A DNA stretch of 64,000 nt from Vibrio rhodolitus (lineage in GTDB: Bacteria; Pseudomonadota; Gammaproteobacteria; Enterobacterales; Vibrionaceae), in contig NZ_QLYZ01000004.1 in the NCBI RefSeq assembly GCF_003350325.1, positions 49,150 through 113,149 on the forward strand, written 5' to 3'. This document shows positions 18,305 through 31,507 of the stretch, in pieces. How positions within the stretch are numbered: position 1 is the stretch's first letter; every line of letters starts with the position of its first letter. The translations under genes and the position numbers were made by a program. The notes under the pieces were generated by a model. It was not told the origin of the DNA, did not search any database, and was given only the letters and a program-made list of their open reading frames with translations.

Positions 18305-18832
18305 ATGCTTATCGTCGCGTTCGGCGCTTCTACCAGTTCCACTTCGATTAACCGCACTCTTGCTAATTACGCCGCCCATTTACTCCCAAATGTTGAAATA
18401 AAACTACTCGACCTCAACGATTATCCGGTTCCTATTTTCAGTGAAGATGCGGAAAAGCAGATAGGTCAGGCTGAAGGTGCGCGAGAGTTTTTGGCAGAGA
18501 TAGCTCAAGCGGATGCGTTGGTCATCTCATTTGCAGAGCACAACGGCTCTTACACGGCGGCTTACAAAAATCTTTTTGATTGGGCATCGCGTATCGAGCA
18601 AAAAGTGTTTCAAAACAAACCAGCTGTGTATTTCGCTACTTCGCCGGGCCCTGGCGGAGCGAGTAACGTTTTGGCGGCTGCGAGTGGCTCGGCAGGTTAC
18701 TTTTCTGCTCAGCTTAAAGCTTCGCTGTCGGTGCCAAGCTTCTATGACAATTTTGACTTGGCAACCAGTCGATTCAAGTCTGAACAGCTTGCCGATCAAG
18801 TCGCTCAAACAGTGCAGCGCTTACTTGACTAG
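18305..18832 (+). CDS. NADPH-dependent FMN reductase family protein
   Basis: The 175-residue flavodoxin-like protein starts with the phosphate-loop form GASTSSTSINRTLANYAA and holds the family's FAEHNGSYTAAYKNLFDWAS and SPGPGGASNVL segments. Relatives reduce FMN, quinones or azo dyes with NAD(P)H; the substrate cannot be told from sequence. It is preceded by a good ribosome site (AAAGGA) and followed by a strong terminator shared with mnmC. Confidence 0.85.
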   Translation: MLIVAFGASTSSTSINRTLANYAAHLLPNVEIKLLDLNDYPVPIFSEDAEKQIGQAEGAREFLAEIAQADALVISFAEHNGSYTAAYKNLFDWASRIEQKVFQNKPAVYFATSPGPGGASNVLAAASGSAGYFSAQLKASLSVPSFYDNFDLATSRFKSEQLADQVAQTVQRLLD

Positions 18833-18847
18833 TTTTTCCCCGAGGAT

Positions 18848-18876
18848 AAAAAAACTCCCAGTTACGGGAGTTTTTT
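18848..18876. terminator. Bidirectional terminator between the FMN reductase gene and mnmC
   Basis: Stem AAAAAACTCCC / GGGAGTTTTTT with a six-base loop between two convergent genes; the A-run and T-run make it usable on both strands. Confidence 0.88.
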
Positions 18877-18895
18877 GCTTGGGTTTGCTGCTGGG

Positions 18896-20905
18896 TTATA
18901 GCTCGGTAATCGCTTTGCCTTTACGTAGTTTACGCACCCACATTCGGCTTGGGTCAATTTGCTCAAGTAAATCAACTGGCAATGGCAGCGGGTCACCGCA
19001 AATTTGTGAAGCCAGTACCTCTGCCATTAGTGGTGCAGAGCTTAAGCCACGCGAACCTAAACCTAAAAAGCAGAATAAGTTGGCGTGATGCGGCGTAGTT
19101 GGCATCGCTTGCTGATTATCAGCCAGATCGGCATACACCGCTTTGATTTGTTCAAAATCACCTAGGTTACCAACAAATGGCAAGTGATCACGGCTGACGC
19201 AGCGGATACCTTGGCGTGATTGGTTGCTCGATGTATCGACCTCGCTTGTCCAAGCTTGATTTGGCAGGCAGTGACGCAGTTTATTGCCGTTATCTTGCTG
19301 CGCGACTGGGTCAAAATCATAGTTAAGTTGGCTACGATCGTAACTGGCACCGATACAGTGATGCTGGTTATTTGGATTCACAGGGGTCATATAGCCATCA
19401 TAGCAAAGCACACTCTTTAGCTGGCTTAGTGAGGCAGTGGTTGGAATGTGGCTTACTTGCCCTTTTACTTGTCCAAGCGGGACAAATTCACTTTGGGCAA
19501 AAGAGGCAAATTCATTACCGTTAGCAATCACGACACAATCGTGCTCAATGCTTTGTCCATTAGTCTGCAGTAACCAACCGTGCTCGGTTTGCTTAAGTGC
19601 ATCAACTTTATGCTCAAATAACGCGGTGAAATGGTCGCTTTTCTCAAGCTGCGTAATCAAACCTTGGGTTAGCTCGGCAGGGCACAACCAACCACCAAGC
19701 GGGTAGTGAACACTGTCCATATCAACATCAAGTCCAACCGTGTCATTGGTTTGAGTGGCATCTAAGCCGTGAATTAATTGTGGGTCAAAGTGACCTGCCA
19801 GCATTTTATCCAGTTTTGCGGCTGACTTGTCATCCCACTTAAGTTGGGTCACACCACACCAATTATGGTCAAAACTAAACTGCTCAGCGGCTTGGTTAAC
19901 AAATTGACGAGCGAATAAAAATGCAGGTGCAAAAACACGTGATACCCCTTGGTGCTCGCCATTCAGTAGTGGGTAGACCGCACCTTGGCGGTTACCAGAG
20001 GCGCGCATTGCCGCTTTTTCATCTTGGCAGTACAGAGTGACTTTCTGACCGCGACGGACAAGCGTATTAGCAAGCGCGGCACTGGCAATCCCACCACCTA
20101 TGATGGCTATGTTTTGATGCTGTGAGCTTGCTGAACGATGAAACCACGGCTTGATATTGGTTTCGCTATGGCGCTCTAAAAGGCGACCAGCAATCATTTC
20201 ACGCTTAGTGCCAAAGCCTTTGACCTTTTTCATGTCAAAGCCAGCTTCAATCAGACCTCGGCGCACAAAACCAGCAGCAGTGAAGGTGGCGCAACTACAA
20301 TCTTGCTTGGCAAGTTTCGCCATACCATTGAACAGCTCTTGGTTCCACATTTCTGGATTCTTGCTTGGCGCAAAACCGTCAAGAAACCAAGCGTCAACCA
20401 AACCTTGCTGCGGCACTGGTACCAATGGCATGCAGTCTTTGATATCGCCAAACCACAAATCGAGGGTGATCGCTCCGTCCGCTAACACAATGCGATGACA
20501 CTCAGGCACGGCGATAGGGTAATGACGCTGCAGTTGCTCCGCGTACTTTGCAAGCTCTGGCCAAGCTTGATGAGCTTTGATTAGGTCTTGTTGACTAAGT
20601 GGATACTTTTCAAAACTGATAAAGTGTAGCTCTTGCAGTTCTGCTTGCGGGTTTTGCTGGCGAAATGTGTCAAACCATTGCCACACCGCGAGGAAGTTCA
20701 GCCCGGTACCAAAGCCAGTTTCGGCAATCACAAAACGACGCTGGTCATATTCTTGCCATCTTTGTGGCAGATGATTTTGGCTGAGGAAGACGTAACGCGT
20801 CTCTTCTAAACCATTTACATTGGAGAAGTAAACATCATCGAATTGGTCTGAAACAGGGGTTCCGGCGTCATTCCAGCCAAGTTGGGCATTGGTTATCGTA
20901 GTCAT
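18896..20905 (-). CDS. mnmC: Bifunctional tRNA modification enzyme MnmC
   Basis: MnmC completes 5-methylaminomethyl-2-thiouridine at the tRNA wobble position. The 669 residues hold an N-terminal methyltransferase ([14 protein letters not shown] near residue 62; [15 protein letters not shown] near 173) and a C-terminal FAD oxidase domain ([15 protein letters not shown] from about 266; [11 protein letters not shown] near the end). Length and domain order match E. coli. It is transcribed away from fabB across 128 bases. No odd features. Confidence 0.97.
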   Translation of the reverse strand: MTTITNAQLGWNDAGTPVSDQFDDVYFSNVNGLEETRYVFLSQNHLPQRWQEYDQRRFVIAETGFGTGLNFLAVWQWFDTFRQQNPQAELQELHFISFEKYPLSQQDLIKAHQAWPELAKYAEQLQRHYPIAVPECHRIVLADGAITLDLWFGDIKDCMPLVPVPQQGLVDAWFLDGFAPSKNPEMWNQELFNGMAKLAKQDCSCATFTAAGFVRRGLIEAGFDMKKVKGFGTKREMIAGRLLERHSETNIKPWFHRSASSQHQNIAIIGGGIASAALANTLVRRGQKVTLYCQDEKAAMRASGNRQGAVYPLLNGEHQGVSRVFAPAFLFARQFVNQAAEQFSFDHNWCGVTQLKWDDKSAAKLDKMLAGHFDPQLIHGLDATQTNDTVGLDVDMDSVHYPLGGWLCPAELTQGLITQLEKSDHFTALFEHKVDALKQTEHGWLLQTNGQSIEHDCVVIANGNEFASFAQSEFVPLGQVKGQVSHIPTTASLSQLKSVLCYDGYMTPVNPNNQHHCIGASYDRSQLNYDFDPVAQQDNGNKLRHCLPNQAWTSEVDTSSNQSRQGIRCVSRDHLPFVGNLGDFEQIKAVYADLADNQQAMPTTPHHANLFCFLGLGSRGLSSAPLMAEVLASQICGDPLPLPVDLLEQIDPSRMWVRKLRKGKAITEL

Positions 20906-21033
20906 AGTGTCTAAAATTTGTGATTATCGACCGTAAAGTTGTGCTGATTGTACGGTTTTAAGGGAAAGCTGACCACTTTTGTCAGTTAACTTAGTTATTA
21001 TCTAGCGGTATTTTGAATTATAGGAATGTGATA

Positions 21034-22245
21034 ATGAAACGAGTCGTAATCACCGGTATGGGTATTGTTTCAAGTATCGGTAACAACGTCGAAGAAGTGT
21101 TAGCGTCTCTAAAAGCGGGTAAATCTGGTATCACTGCCTCTGAGCAGTTCAAAGAACACGGTCTACGTTCTCAAGTTTGGGGTGATCTGAAAATCAACCC
21201 AGCAGAACACATTGACCGTAAGCAGATGCGCTTTATGGGTGATGCGGCTGCATACGCATACCTATCAATGCAACAAGCAATTGAAGATGCAGGCTTAACA
21301 GAAGAGCAGGTATCAAACGACCGCACTGGTATCGTAGCGGGTTCTGGTGGTGCATCGGCACTTAACCAAACGATCGCAACAGATACAATGCGTGAAAAAG
21401 GCGTTAAGCGCGTTGGTCCATACATGGTGCCGCGTACCATGTCATCAACAGTGTCAGCCTGTCTAGCAACACCATTTAAGATCCGTGGCGTGAACTACTC
21501 AATGAGTTCTGCGTGTGCAACATCGGCGCACTGTATTGGTCACGCAATGGAGCTTATCCAACTAGGTAAACAAGACATCGTGTTTGCCGGTGGCGGTGAA
21601 GAGCTTGATTGGTCGCAAACTATGATGTTTGACGCAATGGGCGCACTATCTACTAAATACAACGACACACCAGAAAAAGCATCACGCACTTACGATGCGG
21701 CTCGCGATGGTTTCGTGATCTCTGGTGGCGGCGGCATGCTAGTGATTGAAGAGCTTGAGCATGCACTTGCTCGTGGTGCTAAAATTTACGGTGAGATTGT
21801 AGGTTACGGTGCAACCTCTGACGGCTACGACATGGTAGCGCCATCAGGTGAAGGCGCGGTGCGTTGCATGAAGATGGCGATGCAAAATGTTGACGGCGTT
21901 GACTATGTGAACACTCACGGTACTTCAACACCGGTTGGTGATGTGAAAGAGCTCGGAGCGATTCAAGAGCTATTTGGCGCGAACAGCCCAGCGATTTCAG
22001 CAACTAAAGCAATGACCGGTCACGCACTTGGTGCTGCTGGTGTGCATGAAGCTATCTACTCGACCTTGATGCTAGATAACAATTTCATTGCACCAAGCAT
22101 TAACGTAGAAGCGCTAGATGAAGCTGCGCACGGCTTGGATATCGTAACGGAAATGCGTGACGCTGAGCTAACTACGGTTATGTCGAATAGTTTTGGTTTT
22201 GGTGGTACTAACGCCACGCTAGTGATCAAAAAGTATCAAGGTTAA
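21034..22245 (+). CDS. fabB: Beta-ketoacyl-ACP synthase I FabB
   Basis: FabB elongates fatty acids and is needed for unsaturated chains. The 403-residue protein has the nucleophile cysteine in [10 protein letters not shown] (about Cys161), and the two histidines of the Cys-His-His triad in [10 protein letters not shown] and [11 protein letters not shown] 21034 is chosen, with AGGA at 21022-21025; a TTG at 21013 would precede it without reason. An inverted repeat CTGAC-N7-GTCAG (20969-20985) lies in the upstream region and could be an operator, but I cannot assign it. Confidence 0.96.
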   Translation: MKRVVITGMGIVSSIGNNVEEVLASLKAGKSGITASEQFKEHGLRSQVWGDLKINPAEHIDRKQMRFMGDAAAYAYLSMQQAIEDAGLTEEQVSNDRTGIVAGSGGASALNQTIATDTMREKGVKRVGPYMVPRTMSSTVSACLATPFKIRGVNYSMSSACATSAHCIGHAMELIQLGKQDIVFAGGGEELDWSQTMMFDAMGALSTKYNDTPEKASRTYDAARDGFVISGGGGMLVIEELEHALARGAKIYGEIVGYGATSDGYDMVAPSGEGAVRCMKMAMQNVDGVDYVNTHGTSTPVGDVKELGAIQELFGANSPAISATKAMTGHALGAAGVHEAIYSTLMLDNNFIAPSINVEALDEAAHGLDIVTEMRDAELTTVMSNSFGFGGTNATLVIKKYQG

Positions 22246-22378
22246 CTGAATTCATCGGCGAGCAATTTTTCGCTGATAACCCAGTTTCCAGAGCTTGACC
22301 AACGCCGCTAGGCAATGGTCGAACAGACGCAAAATTTGGCCCATGGAGAGCGGGTCAAATCCTTTTGTTCTGGACCTT

Positions 22379-22407
22379 ACCGGCCTCATTTGAGGCCGGT
22401 TTTTTAT
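22379..22407 (+). terminator. Rho-independent terminator of fabB
   Basis: A perfect ten-base stem ACCGGCCTCA / TGAGGCCGGT with a TT loop is followed by a T-run. It lies in the 362-base space between fabB and pdxB (22246-22607); the rest of that space shows no gene that I can support. Confidence 0.93.
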
Positions 22408-22607
22408 TATCTGCGGTTTGGGAATTCATTAAAGTTAGTGTGTTTGTACAAAAAGCAAGCAAACGCAGTGCATTTCGCCAAACAGTTTGCGAAGTGGGTA
22501 TCTGAATGCTGTGCTAAAACCATTCATAATAAGCATGACGCAGCACTCGACACTGTTTAATGAATTCTGCACAATCTAGTCAAACCGTAATAAGAATACC
22601 AAGTGAA

Positions 22608-23741
22608 ATGAAAATTCTAATTGATGAAAATATGCCTTACGCCAAAGAGTTGTTTGAGCAACTTGGCGAAGTGATTTTAAAGCCTGGTCGTACCCTAACC
22701 GCTGATGATTTAGTGGATGTGGACGCGCTAATGATCCGTTCTGTGACCAAAGTAAACGCTGACTTAATCGCCAAAGCGAAAAAGCTTAAGTTTGTTGGCA
22801 CCGCGACTGCTGGGATGGATCACGTGGATCAAGAGTTGATGCGTGAGCGCGGCATCTTTTTCACTGCAGCGCCGGGTTGCAACAAAGTTGGTGTAGCGGA
22901 GTATGTTTTCAGTGTGATGATGGTACTGGCGCAGCAGCAAGGCTTTTCTGTGTTTGATAAAACTGTCGGCATTGTTGGCGCAGGTCAGGTGGGTAGCTAC
23001 TTACAACACTGCCTTGAAGGCATTGGCATTAAGGTGCTAATTAATGACCCGATTAAGCAAGCAGAAGGTGATGCGCGTGAATTTACACCGCTGGAAACGC
23101 TATTGGCACAAGCTGACATCATTTCCTTGCACACGCCGATCACCCGTCAAGGCGATTACCCAACGCACCATATGATTGATGAGCAAGTACTTAACTCACT
23201 GCGCGGTGATCAAATTCTAATTAATGCGGCACGTGGTCCTGTGGTTGATAACCAAGCACTTAAAGCGCGTTTGCAAAAGCAAGATGGTTTTAGTGCGGCA
23301 TTAGACGTGTTTGAGTTTGAACCAGAAGTTGATATGGAGCTTCTACCTCTGCTAGCATTCGCGACCCCGCATGTTGCAGGCTATGGCCTTGAGGGTAAAG
23401 CACGCGGCACTACAATGATTTTTAACAGCTATTGTGAGTTTCTAGGTGAGGCGAAAACGGCTTCTGCTGCGGCGTTATTGCCAATTGCTCCTGTCCCAAC
23501 CGCGAAGCTGCAATATGCGTGGGATGAAGCAACGCTGCACAATCTGACTCAGATCATCTATGATGTGCGTAAAGACGATGCGCTGTTCCGCCGTGAGATC
23601 GCAAAACCGGGTGCGTTTGACAAAATGCGCAAGGATTACTGGGATCGCCGCGAATATGGCGCAGTCACGTTAGTTGGTGACCAAGAGTGTAACTTAGCGC
23701 CACTAGCGAAATTAGGTTTTCAAATTGAGGTAAGTGAATGA
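22608..23741 (+). CDS. pdxB: Erythronate-4-phosphate dehydrogenase PdxB
   Basis: PdxB oxidises 4-phosphoerythronate in the DXP-dependent pyridoxal phosphate pathway. The 377-residue protein starts [12 protein letters not shown] and shows the NAD fold [13 protein letters not shown], the active-site [10 protein letters not shown] and [15 protein letters not shown], and the C-terminal PdxB dimer domain. ATG 22608 fits the family; an in-frame ATG at 22560 adds 16 unconserved residues. Its stop overlaps the asd start (ATGA), so the two are translationally coupled. Confidence 0.95.
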   Translation: MKILIDENMPYAKELFEQLGEVILKPGRTLTADDLVDVDALMIRSVTKVNADLIAKAKKLKFVGTATAGMDHVDQELMRERGIFFTAAPGCNKVGVAEYVFSVMMVLAQQQGFSVFDKTVGIVGAGQVGSYLQHCLEGIGIKVLINDPIKQAEGDAREFTPLETLLAQADIISLHTPITRQGDYPTHHMIDEQVLNSLRGDQILINAARGPVVDNQALKARLQKQDGFSAALDVFEFEPEVDMELLPLLAFATPHVAGYGLEGKARGTTMIFNSYCEFLGEAKTASAAALLPIAPVPTAKLQYAWDEATLHNLTQIIYDVRKDDALFRREIAKPGAFDKMRKDYWDRREYGAVTLVGDQECNLAPLAKLGFQIEVSE

Positions 23742-24751
23742 GCCAACAATATAATGTGGCCGTACTAGGTGCGACGGGTGCTGTCGGTGAAACAATTCTT
23801 GAAGTACTGCAAGAGCGCAAATTCCCAGTAGGCGAGCTATTTCTGCTAGCAAGTGAGCGCAGTGAAGGCAAAACTTACCGCTTTAACGGCAAAACAATTC
23901 GCGTGCAAAACGTGGATGAGTTTGATTGGTCACAAGCACATATCGCACTGTTTTCAGCAGGTGGTGAGCTATCGGCGAAATGGGCACCTATCGCGGCTGA
24001 AGAAGGTGTTATTGTTATCGATAATACCTCGCACTTCCGCTATGACTACGATGTTCCTCTTGTGGTTCCTGAAGTTAACCCTGAAGCAATTGCAGAGTTT
24101 CGCAACCGCAATATTATTGCCAACCCGAACTGCTCAACCATTCAGATGCTGGTGGCACTAAAGCCGATTCATGATGCAGTAGGCATTGAGCGTATTAACG
24201 TATCAACTTACCAGTCAGTATCTGGTGCGGGTAAAGGTGGTATCGATGAGCTTGCTGGTCAAACCGCTAAGCTGCTGAATGGTATTCCTGCCGAGAATGA
24301 ACAGTTCTCGCAACAAATCGCGTTTAACTGTATTCCGCAAATCGATCAGATGATGGAAAACGGCTACACCAAAGAAGAGATGAAGATGGTGTGGGAAACG
24401 CAGAAAATCTTCAACGATCCTTCAATTACAGTTAACCCGACTTGTGTACGAGTTCCTGTGTTCTATGGTCACGCGGAAGCGGTACACGTTGAAACTCGCG
24501 CACCAATTGATGCTCAAGAAGTTATTCAACTGCTTGAAAACACCGATGGTGTTGAAGTGTTCCATGGTGAAGACTTCCCAACACAAGTGCGTGACGCAGG
24601 TGGTAAAGATCACGTCATGATTGGTCGTATCCGCAATGATATTAGCCACCATAGCGGCATCAACCTTTGGGTGGTTGCAGACAACGTACGTAAAGGTGCA
24701 GCAACCAACGCTGTGCAGATTGCGGAAGTGTTGATTCGCGATTACTACTAA
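23738..24751 (+). CDS. asd: Aspartate-semialdehyde dehydrogenase
   Basis: The enzyme reduces aspartyl phosphate to the semialdehyde for lysine, threonine, methionine and cell-wall precursors. The 337 residues contain [14 protein letters not shown], the catalytic cysteine in [25 protein letters not shown] substrate region and the late active-site segment with [10 protein letters not shown]. It occupies the place where E. coli carries usg, a paralogue that has lost the cysteine; here the cysteine is present, so the enzyme should be active. It is coupled to pdxB by a four-base overlap and ends at a strong terminator. Confidence 0.93.
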   Translation: MSQQYNVAVLGATGAVGETILEVLQERKFPVGELFLLASERSEGKTYRFNGKTIRVQNVDEFDWSQAHIALFSAGGELSAKWAPIAAEEGVIVIDNTSHFRYDYDVPLVVPEVNPEAIAEFRNRNIIANPNCSTIQMLVALKPIHDAVGIERINVSTYQSVSGAGKGGIDELAGQTAKLLNGIPAENEQFSQQIAFNCIPQIDQMMENGYTKEEMKMVWETQKIFNDPSITVNPTCVRVPVFYGHAEAVHVETRAPIDAQEVIQLLENTDGVEVFHGEDFPTQVRDAGGKDHVMIGRIRNDISHHSGINLWVVADNVRKGAATNAVQIAEVLIRDYY

Positions 24752-24771
24752 GCTGATTGATGATGTCTATC

Positions 24772-24797
24772 AAGCCCCGCACAAGCGGGGCTTTTTT
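24772..24797 (+). terminator. Rho-independent terminator of pdxB-asd
   Basis: Stem AAGCCCCGC / GCGGGGCTT, loop ACAA, followed by TTTT. Confidence 0.92.
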
Positions 24798-24947
24798 AGT
24801 CAATATTGAAAAAAATGTGTGAGATTAATGCGATTATTAAGCTAGCCACACATTTTTGGGCTCTATGGCTATAGTTTTGCCCGCATTATCCGATATATTT
24901 AGCAGATCACCGATTTAATTTACTATGAGCACCGAGCTGAGCCTTCT

Positions 24948-27623
<2,676 letters not shown>

Positions 27624-27661
27624 ACAACGAGTTTGGCTCGCCAAGTGATGAAGATTGGTTA

Positions 27662-30352
27662 GTGGATGGCGACTCAGAAGTAGAAAGTGCGCTTGCAGCG
27701 TTGCGCGGCGAAGAGCTTGTTGACGAGCAATTGCGAGAAGACGAGCTGCAACCACAAGCGACGGAAAACGAGCCTAGCATGCTGGCGGGCGAGTCAGAGC
27801 TTGAGTCAGATATTGATGATCAGCAACTTGCCACAGAGTTAGATCAAATGATGGCGGAGGATTTAGCGCAAGCTGAGGCTTCCGAGCAGCCTACGCTTGA
27901 TTCTGACGATGACTTTGTTTTGCAAGACCCACTTGCGTTTGATGAACTAGAACCGTTCGCCGAATCAGATTCGGTAGAACTTCAGCCAGAGTCAATTGAG
28001 CCTCAAGCAGAACCTGCTACCGAGCAGGAAGAGCGTACTGAGTTGCCGGGCTCTGAACAGCCAGATCCGCAAGAAACAGAAGCTGAGCTTGAGCAAAACA
28101 ATGCGTTTGAGTTTGATGACTTAGATTTACCAGAATATGGCGAAGAGCAGGCACTGGCAGACTTTGCCGCGGGTGAGCCTGATAGTGATGTACTAGACAC
28201 CGAAGAATTAGTGACTGATGAAACAGTTACTGACGAATTAGCTGCTACGCCAGAACTTGATACATTGCCGCAACCAGAGCCTGTTGAGCCTCAAGCAGAA
28301 CCTGCTACCGAGCAGGAAGACAGTGCTGACTTATCCGGCACTGAACAGCCAGAGCTGCAAGACGTTGAAGCCGAGCTTGAGCAGAGCAACGCATTTGAGT
28401 TCGATGATCTTGATTTACCAGAATATGGCGAAGAGCAAGCGCTAGCAGACTTTGCTGCAGGTGAGCCTGATAGTGACGCACTAGATACCGAAGAATTAGT
28501 GACTGATGAAACAGTTACTGACGAATTAGCTGCTGCGGCAGAACTTGATACATTGCCGCAATCAGAGCCTGTTGAGCCGCAAGCAGAAACGGCTACCGAG
28601 CAGGAACAGCGTGCTGAGTTGCCGGTTACTGAACAGCCAGAGCTGCAAGAAGCAGAGCTTGAGCAGAGCAGCGGGTTTGAGTTTGATGACTTAGATTTAC
28701 CAGAATATGGCGAAGAGCAAGCGCTGGCAGACTTTGCTGCGGGTGAGCCTGATAGTGACGTACTAGACACCGACGATTTAGTTACTGATGAAAAAGCGAC
28801 TGACGAATTAGCGGCTGCGCCAGAACTTGATACATTGCCGCAATCAGAGCCTGTTGAGCCGCAAGTAGAAACGGCTACCGAGCAGGAACAGCGTGCTGAG
28901 TTGCCGGTTACTGAACAGCCAGAGCTGCCAGAAGCAGAGCTTGAGCAGAGCAGCGGGTTTGAGTTTGATGACTTAGATTTACCAGAATATGGTGAAGAGC
29001 AAGCGCTGGCAGACTTTGCTGCAGGTGAGCCTGATAGTGACGCACTAGATAGCGAAGAATTAGTGACTGATGAAATAGTTACTGACGAATTAGCTGCTGC
29101 GCCAGAACTTGATACATTGTCACAGGAGCAACCAGAGCCTGTTGAGCCTCAAGCAGAAACTGCTTTAGAGCAGGAAGATCTTGTCGAGTCACTAGATACT
29201 GAGCCGCAAGAACTACAAGAAGTAGAAGCGGAGCTTGAGCAGAGCAGCGGGTTTGAGTTTGATGATCTAGATTTACCAGAATACGGTGAAGAACAAGCGT
29301 TAGCTGACTTTGCTGCTGGTGACCCTGATGCATTGCAGGCAAACGAAGCATCGACGCTAGTTGAGCAAGATGAAGCAGAGCCGAGTGAAGTAGTGCAGCA
29401 AGAAGAACTCTCACCAGAGTTAGACACACTTTCGCAGGTGGAGCCAGAGTCAGTAGAGCCACAAACAGAGCCGGTTGCAGAGCAGAATGAGTTTTCTGAG
29501 TCTTCTGAGTTTGATGAGGTAGAGTTAACGGCGTCAGAGCCAGCACCTGAAGATCTTATCAGTGAGTCGTTGCCTGAGCCGGAAGAGCTAGCGCCATTTA
29601 ATGACGAAGTGCTTGACCGTACACTGGATGAGAGTGATGTGCTAGCTGGTTTGTTTGGCGGCGAAGCGCTTAACGACATTGATACTGATGTAGAGCCGGA
29701 GAACGCGCCTCTTCAGCAAACAGCCGCCACTCAGCAGTATGATGAGCAAACGCTCAACGAGCTGCTTGATGAAGCAAACCAAGACTACGCGCCGATTTCC
29801 AAACCACTTGATCGAGAGGTCAGTGATTCTGCGGGGATGGATTTGGAAGCAATGCTTGAAATGGGCGGTGAAGACTGGAATGGCTTTAGTCTTTCGCCTG
29901 AGCAGCAAGCCAGCATTTCTGATGATATTCCTGAAGATGAAATGCAAATCTGGGCGGGTGATCAGCAGCCTGCTCAAGCCAATATTCATGATGAAGATTG
30001 GGAAAGCCAAGATGATCTTGCAGACTTTAATCCACGTGAACATCAGTACCGTACTATTGATGAACTAATGGCTGAAGTCGAGCAGCAAGAAGCAGGGTTT
30101 GACCCAGATGCTGAAGAGTTGAAATTAGATGTTGGCTTGGCGGATTTTCCGGACGTGATTGGTGAGATGAGCGATATCGACGTTGATTCTAATTCAGAAG
30201 CGGCAGGTAAGCTCGATCTGGCGAAAATCTACATTGAAATGAATGACTCAACTGGAGCGGTTAGACTGCTAGAAGAAGCAATTGTTGACGGCAGTGATGA
30301 TATTCGTCGTGAAGCAAAGCGCTTAATAGATAGCATTAATAGTCGCGCTTAA
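27662..30352 (+). CDS. hubP: Polar landmark protein HubP/FimV, C-terminal part (frameshifted gene)
   Basis: Continuation of the hubP gene in another frame: 896 residues from the first possible GTG at 27662, although the frame is open back through 27611 and the coding sense (LPAVDNEFGSPSDEDW) runs across the break. The protein is strongly acidic. It holds five tandem copies of a 94-98 residue unit with the core DDLDLPEYGEEQALADF, then a less repeated part and the conserved FimV C-terminal domain (KLDLAKIYIEMNDSTGAVRLL, last 45 residues). It has no ribosome site suited to independent expression and no membrane segment, so as written it is probably not made as a separate protein. If the frameshift is an assembly error, the intact protein would be about 1,800 residues. 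Confidence 0.87.
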   Translation: MDGDSEVESALAALRGEELVDEQLREDELQPQATENEPSMLAGESELESDIDDQQLATELDQMMAEDLAQAEASEQPTLDSDDDFVLQDPLAFDELEPFAESDSVELQPESIEPQAEPATEQEERTELPGSEQPDPQETEAELEQNNAFEFDDLDLPEYGEEQALADFAAGEPDSDVLDTEELVTDETVTDELAATPELDTLPQPEPVEPQAEPATEQEDSADLSGTEQPELQDVEAELEQSNAFEFDDLDLPEYGEEQALADFAAGEPDSDALDTEELVTDETVTDELAAAAELDTLPQSEPVEPQAETATEQEQRAELPVTEQPELQEAELEQSSGFEFDDLDLPEYGEEQALADFAAGEPDSDVLDTDDLVTDEKATDELAAAPELDTLPQSEPVEPQVETATEQEQRAELPVTEQPELPEAELEQSSGFEFDDLDLPEYGEEQALADFAAGEPDSDALDSEELVTDEIVTDELAAAPELDTLSQEQPEPVEPQAETALEQEDLVESLDTEPQELQEVEAELEQSSGFEFDDLDLPEYGEEQALADFAAGDPDALQANEASTLVEQDEAEPSEVVQQEELSPELDTLSQVEPESVEPQTEPVAEQNEFSESSEFDEVELTASEPAPEDLISESLPEPEELAPFNDEVLDRTLDESDVLAGLFGGEALNDIDTDVEPENAPLQQTAATQQYDEQTLNELLDEANQDYAPISKPLDREVSDSAGMDLEAMLEMGGEDWNGFSLSPEQQASISDDIPEDEMQIWAGDQQPAQANIHDEDWESQDDLADFNPREHQYRTIDELMAEVEQQEAGFDPDAEELKLDVGLADFPDVIGEMSDIDVDSNSEAAGKLDLAKIYIEMNDSTGAVRLLEEAIVDGSDDIRREAKRLIDSINSRA
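27998..29334 (+). repeat. Five tandem coding repeats of 282-294 bases in hubP
   Basis: The core DDLDLPEYGEEQALADF recurs in five copies whose leading GAG codons lie at 28109, 28397, 28679, 28961 and 29255, giving periods of 288, 282, 282 and 294 bases. Copies 3 and 4 are nearly identical at the DNA level, which indicates recent duplication or gene conversion. Each unit also carries an EPVEPQAE element and a LVTDE-TDELAA element, the latter lost in the last copy. Confidence 0.92.
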
Positions 30353-30379
30353 TTGCTTCTTACAGTTGGAACATTTTTC

Positions 30380-30405
30380 AAAGGGGCTCATGCCCCTTTG
30401 TTTTT
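30380..30405 (+). terminator. Rho-independent terminator of hubP
   Basis: Stem AAAGGGGC / GCCCCTTT with a TCAT loop followed by GTTTTT. Confidence 0.88.
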
Positions 30406-30489
30406 AATCGAGTTGTTGCGTGACGATGGGGTAGCTTGGGTATAGTAGTTTCGCTATACTTCCGACCCCATTTTCTAAGAGAGACCAAG

Positions 30490-31284
30490 ATGAGAATTGC
30501 TTTAGGCATTGAATATGACGGTACTCAATACTTTGGCTGGCAGCGCCAAAGAGATGTTCAAAGTGTCCAAGAAAAGCTGGAACGCGCGTTAAGCATAGTC
30601 GCCAATCATCCGGTGGAAGTGCAGTGTGCGGGTCGCACTGATGCTGGCGTGCATGGTACAGGTCAGGTTGTTCACTTTGATACCACGGCAAACCGCAAGA
30701 TGGTAGCTTGGATGATGGGAGTGAACGCTAACTTGCCAAAAGATGTGGCTGTTCGCTGGGCAAAAGAAGTTCCAGATGAGTTTCATGCTCGCTTTTCGGC
30801 AACCGCTCGCCGTTACCGATACATTATCTTTAACAGCGCTTTAAGACCGGGCATTTTGCATTCTGGTGTCAGCCACTATCATGGTGAGCTGGATGAAGCG
30901 AAAATGCACCAAGCAGGTCAATACTTGCTGGGCGAAAATGATTTCACTTCTTTTCGTGCCGTGCACTGTCAATCCCATAGTCCTTGGCGCAACCTTATGC
31001 ACCTGAATGTGACGCGTCATGGTCAATATGTAGTGATTGATATCAAAGCGAATGCGTTTGTTCACCACATGGTGCGTAACATTACTGGCAGTTTGCTGTG
31101 TGTTGGACGTGGCGAACAACAGCCAGAGTGGATTAAATGGTTGTTAGAAGCAAAAGATCGTAAATTAGCAGGCGCGACCGCCAAGGCAGAAGGTTTGTAC
31201 TTGGTTGACGTTGATTATCCTCAAGAATTTGATCTGCCACGTGTTCCGATCGGGCCGCTATTTTTGCCAGATAATTTGAACTAA
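30490..31284 (+). CDS. truA: tRNA pseudouridine(38-40) synthase TruA
   Basis: TruA makes pseudouridine in the tRNA anticodon arm. The 264-residue protein begins [20 protein letters not shown], has the catalytic aspartate in [11 protein letters not shown] (Asp51) and the conserved [14 protein letters not shown] and [15 protein letters not shown] blocks. ATG 30490 follows AGAGA and is preferred to a start at 30436. truA follows the usg/asd position in E. coli as well; here hubP is inserted between them. Confidence 0.96.
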   Translation: MRIALGIEYDGTQYFGWQRQRDVQSVQEKLERALSIVANHPVEVQCAGRTDAGVHGTGQVVHFDTTANRKMVAWMMGVNANLPKDVAVRWAKEVPDEFHARFSATARRYRYIIFNSALRPGILHSGVSHYHGELDEAKMHQAGQYLLGENDFTSFRAVHCQSHSPWRNLMHLNVTRHGQYVVIDIKANAFVHHMVRNITGSLLCVGRGEQQPEWIKWLLEAKDRKLAGATAKAEGLYLVDVDYPQEFDLPRVPIGPLFLPDNLN

Positions 31285-31319
31285 TTTATAGTAAATAGTT
31301 CATAAATAAGAGTAATACC

Positions 31320-31351
31320 CACTAGGTGAGAGTATCGTGACTTGCCTAGTG
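31320..31351. other. Inverted repeat between truA and accD
   Basis: CACTAGG (31320-31326) and CCTAGTG (31345-31351) form a seven-base stem with an 18-base loop. No T-run follows, so it is not a clear terminator. The 223-base truA-accD space shows nothing else that I can assign. Confidence 0.4.
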
Positions 31352-31507
31352 TGCTTGTTAAACAGCGCATTGGGGTAGAGTAGCAAAAATAGGTACAACC
31401 AGTTTTTTGTCTACAGTTGGCATTTTATATGCTTTAATCCTCACGCATATATTCAGATTTTAATATCTTTCGCATTGCGCGGAAGATTGATAGAGAAAAG
31501 GTCTTCC

